IMG/VR virus record: IMGVR_UViG_3300044816_000186
Coordinates: 1 to 33,019 of that record
Source: a virus
DNA: 33,019 bases
Strand: one strand, 5' to 3'
Both the position numbers and the translations under genes were made by a program. Positions 22,844-29,022 of the stretch are shown here, one piece after another. Position 1 is the stretch's first letter, and every line of letters starts with the position of its first letter. The notes under the pieces are model-generated. The model saw only the letters and a program-made list of their open reading frames with translations. It was not told the DNA's origin and ran no database searches.

Positions 22844-23007
22844 GTGCTCCGTCCGTTGAAACACTGTGGGGAAATTCCCCACAGTGATGCGCGCGCCCCC
22901 CAAAAAAAACATTTCGCCGAATTTCGCGACCAAAAAAGAAGGGTTACACAACCGGTCCGGGGGGAAAACACGGCGACTTTTGCCCCCCCTCCCCCTCAGT
23001 GGTGCAA
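22844..23007 (-). other. Leader between HNH endonuclease and small terminase genes
   Basis: These 164 bases contain no gene. Read on the minus strand they hold G-rich runs just after the HNH stop (GGGGGAGGGGGGG), a stretch with T6 (near 22935) and T8 (near 22903) preceded only by weak stems, and then the 25-bp palindrome described separately. I could not identify convincing -35/-10 elements. The T-runs could be weak terminators or simply an AT-rich opening region. Confidence 0.5.
22862..22886. promoter_or_regulatory. 25-bp palindrome upstream of the small terminase gene (copy A)
   Basis: Two perfect 12-base arms, CACTGTGGGGAA and TTCCCCACAGTG, flank a single central A. The element ends 18 bases before the terminase ATG, just upstream of its ribosome site. 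A near-identical copy lies before the NusG-like gene (24253-24277); I noticed no others in the window. It may be an operator for a dimeric regulator or, as RNA, a hairpin with an AAUUU loop. There is no T-run after it on the minus strand beyond TTT, so a terminator is less likely. Confidence 0.75.
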
Positions 23008-23421
23008 CTACCCCCGCTCGCCACCGCCCAGCAGTTCGAGGGTCAAGGCGATGGCCGTCGCACTGTCGAGGCGCAGGTCAGCCATTGTCGCCTTGCCTTG
23101 CGCATACAGCAGCTCGAGCTTCTGCTTGACCACGTTGTGGTGCCAATCGCAGACCGCCTGCCAGTTGGCGCTATCCCAGAACAGCCCCGCCTCACCCTTG
23201 TGCGGGACCACGTGATCCACCGTGCTTGCCGCCTTGATGCGCCCGATGGCCTCGCATCCCAGGCAGAGCGGATGCTCCGCCTTGTAGGCCTTGGCGCCGC
23301 GGTCCCACGCCGCGCTATAGCCGCGCCGCCGCGCGCTGCCCCGGCGGCCGTCGTATTCCTTGACTTGTTGCGATGGCGCCGGCGCATGCCGCGCGCGGAA
23401 CAGCTTGGGCCGCGCAGGCAT
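23008..23421 (-). CDS. HNH endonuclease
   Basis: The 137-residue protein has a basic N-terminus (MPARPKLFRARHAPAPSQQV; RGSARRRGYSAAWDRGAKAY). It then carries the HNH core: zinc pair Cys53/Cys56 (LCLGCEA), the catalytic VDHVVPHKG with Asp69-His70, Asn86 in SANWQAVC, and Cys91 with DWHHNVVKQ (His94/His95). In HK97-like phages an HNH protein encoded next to the terminase genes stimulates terminase cutting at cos sites, and the position directly before the small terminase fits this. It is preceded by a purine-rich ribosome site (AGGGGG). Confidence 0.93.
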   Translation of the reverse strand: MPARPKLFRARHAPAPSQQVKEYDGRRGSARRRGYSAAWDRGAKAYKAEHPLCLGCEAIGRIKAASTVDHVVPHKGEAGLFWDSANWQAVCDWHHNVVKQKLELLYAQGKATMADLRLDSATAIALTLELLGGGERG

Positions 23422-23445
23422 CGACGCCCCCTACCTAAACGGCAA

Positions 23446-23469
23446 CGGCCCCGGTGGATGCCGGGGCCG
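23446..23469 (-). terminator. Hairpin between the NusG-like and HNH genes, possible terminator
   Basis: A 9-bp perfect inverted repeat, CGGCCCCGG (23446-23454) and CCGGGGCCG (23461-23469), has a 6-base loop. On the minus strand it is followed by TTGCCGTTT, a poor U-tract, so it would be a weak or conditional terminator. It ends 24 bases before the HNH start codon. Confidence 0.45.
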
Positions 23470-23492
23470 CTTGCGGAATTGCGCTGCCAAAC

Positions 23493-23547
23493 GCGTGATT
23501 TGGCGCGTGATCGTGTCCGTGATTGAAAGCGTGATCGGCGGCGTGAT
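23493..23547. repeat. Five 12-bp tandem repeats (GCGTGAT + 5)
   Basis: GCGTGAT occurs at 23493, 23505, 23529 and 23541, with the variant CCGTGAT at 23517, all in exact 12-base register. The spacers (TTGGC, CGTGT, TGAAA, CGGCG) are not conserved. The array begins at the stop codon of the NusG-like gene and lies upstream of the HNH gene. The regular one-turn-plus spacing suggests a cooperative protein-binding array rather than coding repeats. Confidence 0.8.
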
Positions 23548-24224
23548 CAAAGCTTTTCGATATCAGCGATAGACAGCTCGACGAGGTTTTGCCGCCCGAA
23601 CAGAAAGACCCAGATACTGAGTCTCGCGCTCTGGTCAAGCTTGTCCACCGGAACGTCGGGGACGGTTTCCACGCTCCCGTTAAACCCGGCGAAGCTTCCA
23701 TTGCGAATACGCACCTGCTCTCCCACCTCGTACATGAACTGTTTCAAAGAGACGCCGGCAACGATTTCGCCATTACGCTCGCGCGCCATCAATTCGTCGA
23801 TTGCAACGTCGTCGATGTACGCGGGCTGTGGGACAGAACTTTCCCCATCGCAGATCAAACCCTGCACCCCCAGCAGCTTGAAAACCTCATGGCAGCGCGG
23901 GTCGCAAAGATCGAGCCGGAGGAACGGATAACGCGGAAATAGCGCCACCTCGACTGACCGCATGATCGGCACGCCGCTGTTGCGCTGGCTTGGTGCCAAC
24001 AGCCGTTTCGGCGTCGCGCGCAGTTCAAGGCATTGCGGAATGTAAATATCCCAATCGCTGATCCGCTTCACAACATCTCTCACTTTGGCATCCGGCGCGC
24101 CAACACAATGCGCGGCATACCAATGTCTTCCCGCCAGCCCGCGCTTGGTCAGAATTTCAGTACGCACCACTTCCCACGGTCTCATTGATTTCGGCTTAGC
24201 GTGTTCTTCTTTGGTCTTGATCAT
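23547..24224 (-). CDS. Phage-encoded NusG/RfaH-family transcription elongation factor
   Basis: The 225-residue protein has an N-terminal extension of about 32 residues. An NGN-like domain follows (about 33-150: HWYAAHCVGAPDAKVRDVVK; IYIPQCLELRATPKR; VALFPRYPFLRLDL; CHEVFKLLGVQGLICDG), then VPQPAYIDDVAIDELMARER. A KOW domain comes last (about 165-225: YEVGEQVRIRNGSFAGFNGS, then WVFLFGRQNLVELSIADIEK). 'F.GEQVRI..G.FAGF.G.V' and 'f.R...vels...ie' are core NusG signatures. Members bind RNA polymerase and modulate pausing and termination; specialised paralogues such as RfaH and LoaP drive read-through of long operons. The GAGG site six bases before the ATG supports the start. It lies between replication and late genes, with matching palindromes upstream of it and of the terminase. 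Confidence 0.88.
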   Translation of the reverse strand: MIKTKEEHAKPKSMRPWEVVRTEILTKRGLAGRHWYAAHCVGAPDAKVRDVVKRISDWDIYIPQCLELRATPKRLLAPSQRNSGVPIMRSVEVALFPRYPFLRLDLCDPRCHEVFKLLGVQGLICDGESSVPQPAYIDDVAIDELMARERNGEIVAGVSLKQFMYEVGEQVRIRNGSFAGFNGSVETVPDVPVDKLDQSARLSIWVFLFGRQNLVELSIADIEKL

Positions 24225-24252
24225 TCACTGCCTCGTTTTTCCGGTACCGCGA

Positions 24253-24277
24253 CACTGCGGGGAAATTCCCCACAGTG
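24253..24277. promoter_or_regulatory. 25-bp palindrome upstream of the NusG-like gene (copy B)
   Basis: CACTGCGGGGAA and TTCCCCACAGTG flank a central A; one base (24258) departs from perfect symmetry and from copy A at 22862-22886. One further outer pair (A24252/T24278) extends the arms. It ends 28 bases before the ATG at 24224. Conservation of both arms and of the centre in two leaders argues for a shared regulator or shared RNA structure. Confidence 0.75.
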
Positions 24278-24369
24278 TTTCCGGGAGAGACCCGGGAGGA
24301 TGAAAACGTCCGTTCAAGCAACCCTCCCGCTTCGTTTGCATCGGTAAAACCTGAGTCTTTGGAGTCACT

Positions 24370-24542
24370 TGGGATATTTGGGAGGATTGGGAGCTTGTTT
24401 CCAAGTGACCCTGTCGCGCGCCCCCGCGCGCATGCGTGAGTCCGCCATGAAAAAAGCTCCCAATCCGCCCACAGTCTCCCAATGTCAGCAAAATCAACGC
24501 ACTGCACGCGCGGCCAGCCTCCCAAAACCGGGACCATGGGAG
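24370..24542. repeat. Cluster of TTGGGAG motifs with interlocking inverted repeats
   Basis: TTGGGAG occurs at 24378-24384 and 24387-24393 on the plus strand and as CTCCCAA at 24457-24463, 24476-24482 and 24519-24525; TTGGGAT (24370) and ATGGGAG (24536) are near-matches. The wider form is roughly WTTGGGAGNNT. Two copies extend to a 13-bp inverted repeat, GGATTGGGAGCTT (24384-24396) with AAGCTCCCAATCC (24454-24466). GTCACTTGG (24364-24372) pairs with CCAAGTGAC (24401-24409). Two more TTGGGAG copies lie within the helicase gene at 26240 and 26301. The arrangement looks like iterons or an operator array. Confidence 0.7.
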
Positions 24543-24544
24543 GA

Positions 24545-26503
24545 TCAACCGATAAATTCATCACTCCCGTCACGCTCGCCAGCCGACGCATCGGCGGCAG
24601 AGCGCGGCCGCCCGCTGAGGTCGATGAAGTCGCTCTCCGCTCTGATCAGTTTGATGTCGAGCCAGAACATCACGCTCGACTTGTCTTTCTTGTAGCCGCG
24701 CTCGGTCATCGCATTGGCTAAGCCGCGGTGCTTCCATTCGGTGCCGCCATTGGCCTGCGCATGCGCGTTGAACACGGCCAGCAGCTTGCTCGACTGTACT
24801 TTCTCGCCGACCGCCGCCACCACGCAGGCTTCCAAGAAGCGGCCGAGCTGGTCGCTGTCGCGTCGATATTCCGCCGTCGCCTGTTCCACCTCGTCGGGAA
24901 ACACCAGTCCGTGTTCCATCCAGTCGGAAAGGCCGTCCAGCATCCAGTTCAAGATGCCGGAGGCTTCGCCCCGCAGCTTCTTGGTCAGCATGCGGTCACG
25001 TTCTTCCTTCGGGATCATCACCAGCCACGGCACCAGCTTGATGCGGCTCCAGATGCCCTCGTCAGCGCCGCCGATCTTCGGGCGGTGATTGCCGGAAACC
25101 GTAAGTTTCATGATTGGGACGAAGCGGAACATCGGAAGATTGAGATTGCGCGCCTGGATCGGCTCGCCGCCGGTCACCAGCTTGATGAAGCCTTCGTCGA
25201 AGCTGACGCCCTTGTTCGGCTCTGACGTCCGCACCATGCGCGCGTTGTAAAGCAGAGCGCGCGCCGGCGTCGGCGCATTGGCGTTGGCTTCGCGGCCGCT
25301 CGCCAGGAAAGTTTCTATCGGCACGGTCTCGGCATAGTCGCCGCCGACATGCGAGGTGGAATCCTCAAACACGGATTTGCCGTTGCGGCCGCCGCCGATG
25401 AACAGCGCGATGCAATGCTCGCTGGCATCGCCGGTCATCGAATAGCCGCGCCATTGCTGCAGGAAGCGGCGCATTTTCTCCGGCGGCTGCACCCGCTTGA
25501 GGAAGGCGTCGAATTGCGGGCGCTCGGCATCGGGCTTGAACGCGACCGGCGCCAGCTTGGTGATGAGGTCGGCCGGGTCATGCGGCTTCAGCCGGATATA
25601 GTCGCCATAGGCCAGCCAGCTCTGCCAGTCGCCCTGCTCTTCGCTCCAGTCGCGCCGGCAGACCAGCGTGCCGTTGGCCACGTTGATCATCATCGGATCG
25701 GCGTCGAGCTCGGCGGTGTTGACGGTCAGGTAAGCCCCGGCGTTTTTTTCGATCGAGACGATCTTCGAATTGGCTTCGGACTTGCGGCCCCAGGCGGCGA
25801 GCCGCACCGACAGGCCATCCAACAGTTTGATGCGCGCCTTGGCCTTGGCCGCGGATTCCTTTTCGGCTTTTTTGTTTTGCGCGCCGGCGGCTTCCTTGGC
25901 GGCGGCGTGTTTCGGCTTTTGCTTCCCGCGCGCTCCCAGTCCCTGCATTTCCGCCGCCAGCGCCTTGGCCTCCAGCTGGATCGCACGGACAGTTTCATGC
26001 TCCGCCCGGCGCACCACCTGGTCGGCGCCATCGCGGCTCCAGCGCTGGCCGTCCCACCACAGCCAGCCGATGGCCTGGCACCACATCAGCTTCCCGCGCT
26101 GGCGCTCGACGAAGCGGTCGGCATTGCCGAGATCGGTCAGTGGAAAAAATCCGAGGCGGCGATTGAGCGCGTCCGTGCTTTCATTGGTCGCGCGCCCGCC
26201 CCTTTCGCCCCAACCACGCTGTCCACCACTTCCTCCCGTTTGGGAGCTTGCCGGTTGCTTACCCGCTGCAAGCGGGTCGGCATGCGAAAACGCAGAAGAA
26301 TTGGGAGGGTCGGAGGAGCGGGAAGCAGCCGCGGCGGCGGTGGCGACGGCATCGGTCGGGGAGGCAGGAAAGGATCGGCCGCGCGGCTTCGCCGGCGCGC
26401 CATTTTTTTGCAAAGGGGAAGAGTCGGTGATCGCCGGCCGCAGCGGCGCCGCCGCGTCGTCCACGATGCGCAGGATCGCGGCGATGGCTTCCTGCCGGGT
26501 CAT
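24545..26503 (-). CDS. D5/P4-family replicative helicase (SF3), primase-helicase C-terminal type
   Basis: The 652-residue protein unwinds DNA for phage replication. Residues about 1-110 are low-complexity. The D5_N-like region spans about 115-360 (FFPLTDLGNADRFVERQRGK; LTVNTAELDADPMMINVANG; KRVQPPEKMRRFLQQWRGYS). The SF3 ATPase core shows Walker A GGGRNGKSVF (about 370-379), Walker B-like ARMVRTSEPNKG (Glu about 428), motif C KLTVSGNHRPKI (Asn about 472) and an arginine-finger region DEGIWSRIKLVPW. No AEP primase domain is present; priming is supplied by the preceding Toprim gene. The ATG at 26503 overlaps the stop of a 12-codon bridge ORF. A Lys/Ala-rich insertion (about 190-225) is odd. Confidence 0.93.
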   Translation of the reverse strand: MTRQEAIAAILRIVDDAAAPLRPAITDSSPLQKNGAPAKPRGRSFPASPTDAVATAAAAASRSSDPPNSSAFSHADPLAAGKQPASSQTGGSGGQRGWGERGGRATNESTDALNRRLGFFPLTDLGNADRFVERQRGKLMWCQAIGWLWWDGQRWSRDGADQVVRRAEHETVRAIQLEAKALAAEMQGLGARGKQKPKHAAAKEAAGAQNKKAEKESAAKAKARIKLLDGLSVRLAAWGRKSEANSKIVSIEKNAGAYLTVNTAELDADPMMINVANGTLVCRRDWSEEQGDWQSWLAYGDYIRLKPHDPADLITKLAPVAFKPDAERPQFDAFLKRVQPPEKMRRFLQQWRGYSMTGDASEHCIALFIGGGRNGKSVFEDSTSHVGGDYAETVPIETFLASGREANANAPTPARALLYNARMVRTSEPNKGVSFDEGFIKLVTGGEPIQARNLNLPMFRFVPIMKLTVSGNHRPKIGGADEGIWSRIKLVPWLVMIPKEERDRMLTKKLRGEASGILNWMLDGLSDWMEHGLVFPDEVEQATAEYRRDSDQLGRFLEACVVAAVGEKVQSSKLLAVFNAHAQANGGTEWKHRGLANAMTERGYKKDKSSVMFWLDIKLIRAESDFIDLSGRPRSAADASAGERDGSDEFIG

Positions 26504-26538
26504 GCTCTTAGCGCCTCGCGCGCCATTAAGCCGTTCAT
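26500..26538 (-). CDS. 12-codon bridging ORF between primase and helicase
   Basis: MNGLMAREALRA is encoded by 12 codons plus TGA. Its ATG overlaps the primase stop (ATGA, 26538-26535) and its TGA overlaps the helicase ATG (ATGA, 26503-26500). The exact double overlap suggests that it carries ribosomes across the otherwise uncoupled 31-base gap. The peptide itself is unlikely to have a function. Confidence 0.5.
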   Translation of the reverse strand: MNGLMAREALRA

Positions 26539-27689
26539 GCCGCCTCGCGCAGTAGATCGTCGAAGTCGCCGCCGGCCGGTGCCCAGGCCGCGACGATCGC
26601 CAGCCCCGGCCGGGCGAAGCGCTGCGCCGCGCGCGCCAGCGTGCATTCGGTCAGGAAGCGGTCGGAGGTGGAATCGCCGAGCAGCACCAGGCGCTCGACG
26701 CTCGGCGGGATCTCGATCCCCGGCGCCGCCATGTCCGGAACGGGACCGCCGACGCGGCGCGCGCGCCCGGTCGGCGTCTTCAGCAGCGGATGCGCGACGG
26801 TGGCGGCGGCCTTGCCGCCGAGATTGCCCAGGTCGGCGGCGCTCCAGAAGCCGGCGCCGGCGAGATCGCGCCCGCCTTCGTGCATGGCCGTCCACACCGC
26901 CAGCACCTTCTCGATGCCTTCGCCCAGGATCAGCGCGCGCGCATCCTTGGTTTCGGTCAGGTCGATATGGCCGCCCTTCTTCGAGCCGCGCATCTTCTTG
27001 ACCTGCAGCACGCCGCCGGTCTTCGGATCGACGATCACCGCTTTGCCTTTCGGCCGCGACAGATCCAGCCAGGTGCGGTGCACGCCCTTGAATTTTCCGC
27101 CGCGCTGGATGCAAGCCAGCAGCGCCGGCCCGGTATGGATCAGCCGCGCCTTCGGCCGGTCCTCGACGTAATAGCGCGCGCCGGGGTCGAAGCGCAGCCG
27201 CAGGTCGGGCGGGAAATCCAGCCCGCGCCGGCGCAGATAGTCTTCCGCGACGGTGCCGCCGATCGGCCGGCCGCCGCGCCAGATGTCCCAGGCCAAGCGG
27301 CGCTCGCGCTCGCGATATTCGTTATTCTCCGCCGCGCGCGCCGCCTGCAGCTCGGCGCGCGCTTCCTCGGCGCGCCTGACTTCCTCCGTATCCTGTGGCC
27401 GGGTGCCGCCCAGCCGCGCCACCGCTTCCAGGAAATCCAGGTTCTCCCGCAGCATGACCAACTTGATGACGTCGCCGCCGTCTTCGCAGGTCGCGCAGAC
27501 CCAGCCATCCGCGTTGCATTCGAAGCTGGTGGAGTCCGCCGCCTTTTCGTTTTTGGAATGCAGCGGGCAGGGACCGATCAGGCCGAGCTTGCCGCCCTTG
27601 CGCAGCGCGACCCATTGGCCCGCCACTTTGTCGCAAGGATTGTCGCGCCGCAACGCGTCTAGCTGGTGTGGCGAGATCAGGCCGGTCAT
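26535..27689 (-). CDS. DNA primase with CHC2 zinc finger and Toprim domain
   Basis: The 384-residue protein makes RNA primers for the helicase encoded next. The zinc finger is visible at the N-terminus: CPLH (Cys41, His44) with CATC (Cys65, Cys68), the CHC2 layout of DnaG-like primases. A helical linker (about 100-135) leads to AEDYLRRRGLDFPPDLRLRF. A Toprim domain carries ALILGEGIEKVLAVWTA (Glu257) and LVLLGDSTSDRF (Asp339, Asp343). The 'YL..RGL..P...R' and 'GEG.E..LA....' elements are typical of phage primases paired with P4/D5 helicases. The ATG at 27689 shares a base with the preceding stop (TAATG). Confidence 0.93.
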   Translation of the reverse strand: MTGLISPHQLDALRRDNPCDKVAGQWVALRKGGKLGLIGPCPLHSKNEKAADSTSFECNADGWVCATCEDGGDVIKLVMLRENLDFLEAVARLGGTRPQDTEEVRRAEEARAELQAARAAENNEYRERERRLAWDIWRGGRPIGGTVAEDYLRRRGLDFPPDLRLRFDPGARYYVEDRPKARLIHTGPALLACIQRGGKFKGVHRTWLDLSRPKGKAVIVDPKTGGVLQVKKMRGSKKGGHIDLTETKDARALILGEGIEKVLAVWTAMHEGGRDLAGAGFWSAADLGNLGGKAAATVAHPLLKTPTGRARRVGGPVPDMAAPGIEIPPSVERLVLLGDSTSDRFLTECTLARAAQRFARPGLAIVAAWAPAGGDFDDLLREAA

Positions 27690-27880
27690 TATTCCTCGAC
27701 CGGTTCGGCCAAAGGATCGTCCGTTTCGCTGACAATGAGGTAGCCCGTGCCAAGGCACACGTCGCACGTTGGCGGGTCCGGATAGAGACAACAGCAGCAG
27801 TCTTCGCCGCAGGTGCATTCGCCTTCGCGAAAGCCTCCGACGCAGTACCCACAATCCACCCGATAGCGCGCCATGCTCAC
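27689..27880 (-). CDS. Small cysteine-rich (zinc-binding-like) protein, 63 aa
   Basis: MSMARYRVDCGYCVGGFREG is followed by ECTCGEDCCCCLYPDPPTCD and VCLGTGYLIV. Ten cysteines in 63 residues, including four in a row, and an end like a DnaJ-type CxxCxGTG motif suggest one or two small zinc-binding knuckles. The tail is acidic. The start overlaps the upstream stop (ATGA), and the stop is joined to the primase start (TAATG). I do not recognise a named family; zinc or nucleic-acid binding is an inference from the cysteine pattern. Confidence 0.75.
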   Translation of the reverse strand: MSMARYRVDCGYCVGGFREGECTCGEDCCCCLYPDPPTCDVCLGTGYLIVSETDDPLAEPVEE

Positions 27881-28134
27881 TCCCCGTCATGCTCGATGTG
27901 TTGTTGTTCCGGGTCCGGCTCCTGCCGCGGCGACAACAGCATCCAGGGATGCGCCAGCACGGCAACGCGGATGATCGCCGGCGTGGTGTTGAAGGCGCGC
28001 GCCGCGGCCGCCACCGTGGGCGGCTTCTCTCCGGCTTGCATCCACGACCACACGCTCACAGCAATGGAAAGCTGCTCCTGGTGGATTCCCGCTTCCTCGG
28101 ATTCATCCGAGAGAATTTCGGTGTAGAGCGCCAT
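27877..28134 (-). CDS. Hypothetical phage protein with helix-turn-helix-like segment, 85 aa
   Basis: The protein reads MALYTEILSDESEEAGIHQE, then QLSIAVSVWSWMQAGEKPPT and VAAAARAFNTTPAIIRVAVL. The last stretch, 'PPTVAAAARAFNTTPAIIRVAV', has the alternation of a helix-turn-helix (helix, turn at Asn-Thr-Thr, recognition helix). A short acidic tail follows. It could be a small DNA-binding protein of the replication operon. It starts 2 bases after the preceding stop and ends in an ATGA junction. The HTH reading is by eye only. Confidence 0.72.
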   Translation of the reverse strand: MALYTEILSDESEEAGIHQEQLSIAVSVWSWMQAGEKPPTVAAAARAFNTTPAIIRVAVLAHPWMLLSPRQEPDPEQQHIEHDGE

Positions 28135-28136
28135 CG

Positions 28137-28490
28137 CTATTTCCCTTTCCCGTTGAGCCGGTCGCGCATCACCGGATCGCTGACGACGTGCTCAAACAGC
28201 CGCAGCAGCGCTTTCACCTCCGCCACCTCGCGCCGCGCCCAGCGCGGGTCGGCCGGCGCGCCCGCGCTGGGCGCGGCCACGCTTTGCAGCGAGCCTTCCG
28301 CCCGCGTCAGCAGGGTGATCAGCCGCTCGCGCATGCGCGCGAAGGTCATCGGCGCGCAGCCCGGCGCCGCCTCCTGCAGGCCCCATTGCAGCCCGCAGCG
28401 CTCGCAGATCATCAGCGCGTCGACCTGCGTGGCCTTGCAGGCCGCGGCGGCGGCGGGTGCCGGCTCCGTCGTATGGATCATCGGCGTCAT
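28137..28490 (-). CDS. Hypothetical phage protein with CxxC motif, 117 aa
   Basis: MTPMIHTTEPAPAAAAACKA precedes DALMICERCGLQWGLQEAAP, giving one CxxC pair and flanking cysteines (Cys18 and Cys45 region). A helical second half (MRERLITLLTRAEGSLQSVA; RREVAEVKALLRLFEHVVSD) follows. It may be a small zinc-ribbon protein. It is part of the chain of overlapping early genes (ATGA at its start). No family is recognised. Confidence 0.72.
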   Translation of the reverse strand: MTPMIHTTEPAPAAAAACKATQVDALMICERCGLQWGLQEAAPGCAPMTFARMRERLITLLTRAEGSLQSVAAPSAGAPADPRWARREVAEVKALLRLFEHVVSDPVMRDRLNGKGK

Positions 28491-28705
28491 TTCTTGCCGC
28501 CGGCAACGACTGAAAGATCAGGCGCCGCGCCATCGATCGGTGTGATTCCTTCGCACCCGCAACGCGGGCATGCCACGTCGCGCGAGGGATCATCGATCGG
28601 GATCAGGATTTCAATAATCGTTGCGCGGCGCTGGCAAAAAGGACACAGCCATATTTGCCTTCGCTCGATTAACTCGGCGATTGTCTCTTCTTTTTCGTCG
28701 CCCAT
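28487..28705 (-). CDS. Small zinc-ribbon-like protein, 72 aa
   Basis: MGDEKEETIAELIERRQIWL is followed by CPFCQRR and, 21 residues later, CPRCGCEG. Two CxxC pairs form a plausible single zinc ribbon. Between them lies ATIIEILIPIDDPSRDVA. The start shares a base with the preceding stop (TGATG). A role in nucleic-acid or protein binding is a guess based on the fold. Confidence 0.75.
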   Translation of the reverse strand: MGDEKEETIAELIERRQIWLCPFCQRRATIIEILIPIDDPSRDVACPRCGCEGITPIDGAAPDLSVVAGGKK

Positions 28706-29022
28706 CAGCTTCCCTCCGCGCGTGGCAGCGCGACGCCGCAGGCGGCGAACCAGTCGCGGATATGCGCGGCCAGCTTGTCCTGCCCGATCTCCAGCGACGT
28801 CGCCGGCATGCCGCCGTGCTGGCCGCCCGGCAGATACGACGCCCAGTAGAACTTCACGTTGCGGCCGCCGTGGTTCGGCCGCACCACGCCGCAATCGATC
28901 ACGCCCACCCGCGCCACCACGCCGCCGCCCTGCGGCAGGAAGCGGATCGGCGCATGCGCGCGGCAATCGTCCGGCGCTTCCCCGTCCGGCGGCGCCGGCA
29001 AGGCGGCGAAGCGGCCGCTCAT
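28705..29022 (-). CDS. Hypothetical early phage protein, 105 aa
   Basis: The protein starts MSGRFAALPAPPDGEAPDDC and contains VVARVGVIDCGVVRPNHGGR, then NVKFYWASYLPGGQHGGMPA and a C-terminal helix IGQDKLAAHIRDWFAACGVA. A compact alpha/beta fold is likely. No membrane span, signal or known motif is visible, and I do not recognise the family. It overlaps the acetyltransferase gene by four bases (ATGA). Confidence 0.7.
   Translation of the reverse strand: MSGRFAALPAPPDGEAPDDCRAHAPIRFLPQGGGVVARVGVIDCGVVRPNHGGRNVKFYWASYLPGGQHGGMPATSLEIGQDKLAAHIRDWFAACGVALPRAEGS

Larger units (their letters stand above)
24225..24544 (-). other. Non-coding control region between helicase and NusG-like genes
   Basis: The 320 bases have no convincing gene. 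The only long readings use a TTG start or run through the palindrome and have unlikely composition. The stretch holds the TTGGGAG cluster (24370-24542), interlocking inverted repeats, a short repeat of TCCCGG near 24281-24299 and the second palindrome (24253-24277). Composition is visibly lower in GC than the flanking replication genes. It is the natural place for the promoter of the NusG-like gene and possibly for a replication origin; I cannot point to firm -35/-10 boxes. Confidence 0.65.

Noticed and set aside
22862-22886. Palindrome as intrinsic terminator of the HNH gene
   Set aside because: The arms are nearly touching and no real T-run follows on the minus strand; the duplicate before another start codon favours a regulatory site.
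22862-24277. The two palindromes as terminal repeats of a mobile cassette carrying the NusG-like and HNH genes
   Set aside because: No transposase, target duplication or longer shared flank is visible, and both copies sit at equivalent leader positions, which suits shared regulation better.
24225-24548. 107-codon minus-strand frame with TTG start between helicase and NusG-like genes
   Set aside because: It consists of translated repeats and palindromes with implausible composition; better explained as control DNA, though TTGA coupling to the helicase stop would be possible.
24196-24591. 131-codon minus-strand frame overlapping helicase end and NusG start
   Set aside because: It runs through both the iteron cluster and the palindrome and overlaps the NusG-like gene; no recognisable domain.
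25349-27001. 550-codon open frame on the plus strand over helicase and primase
   Set aside because: The minus strand carries clear SF3 helicase and Toprim primase motifs; the plus frame is compositionally random and low in complexity.
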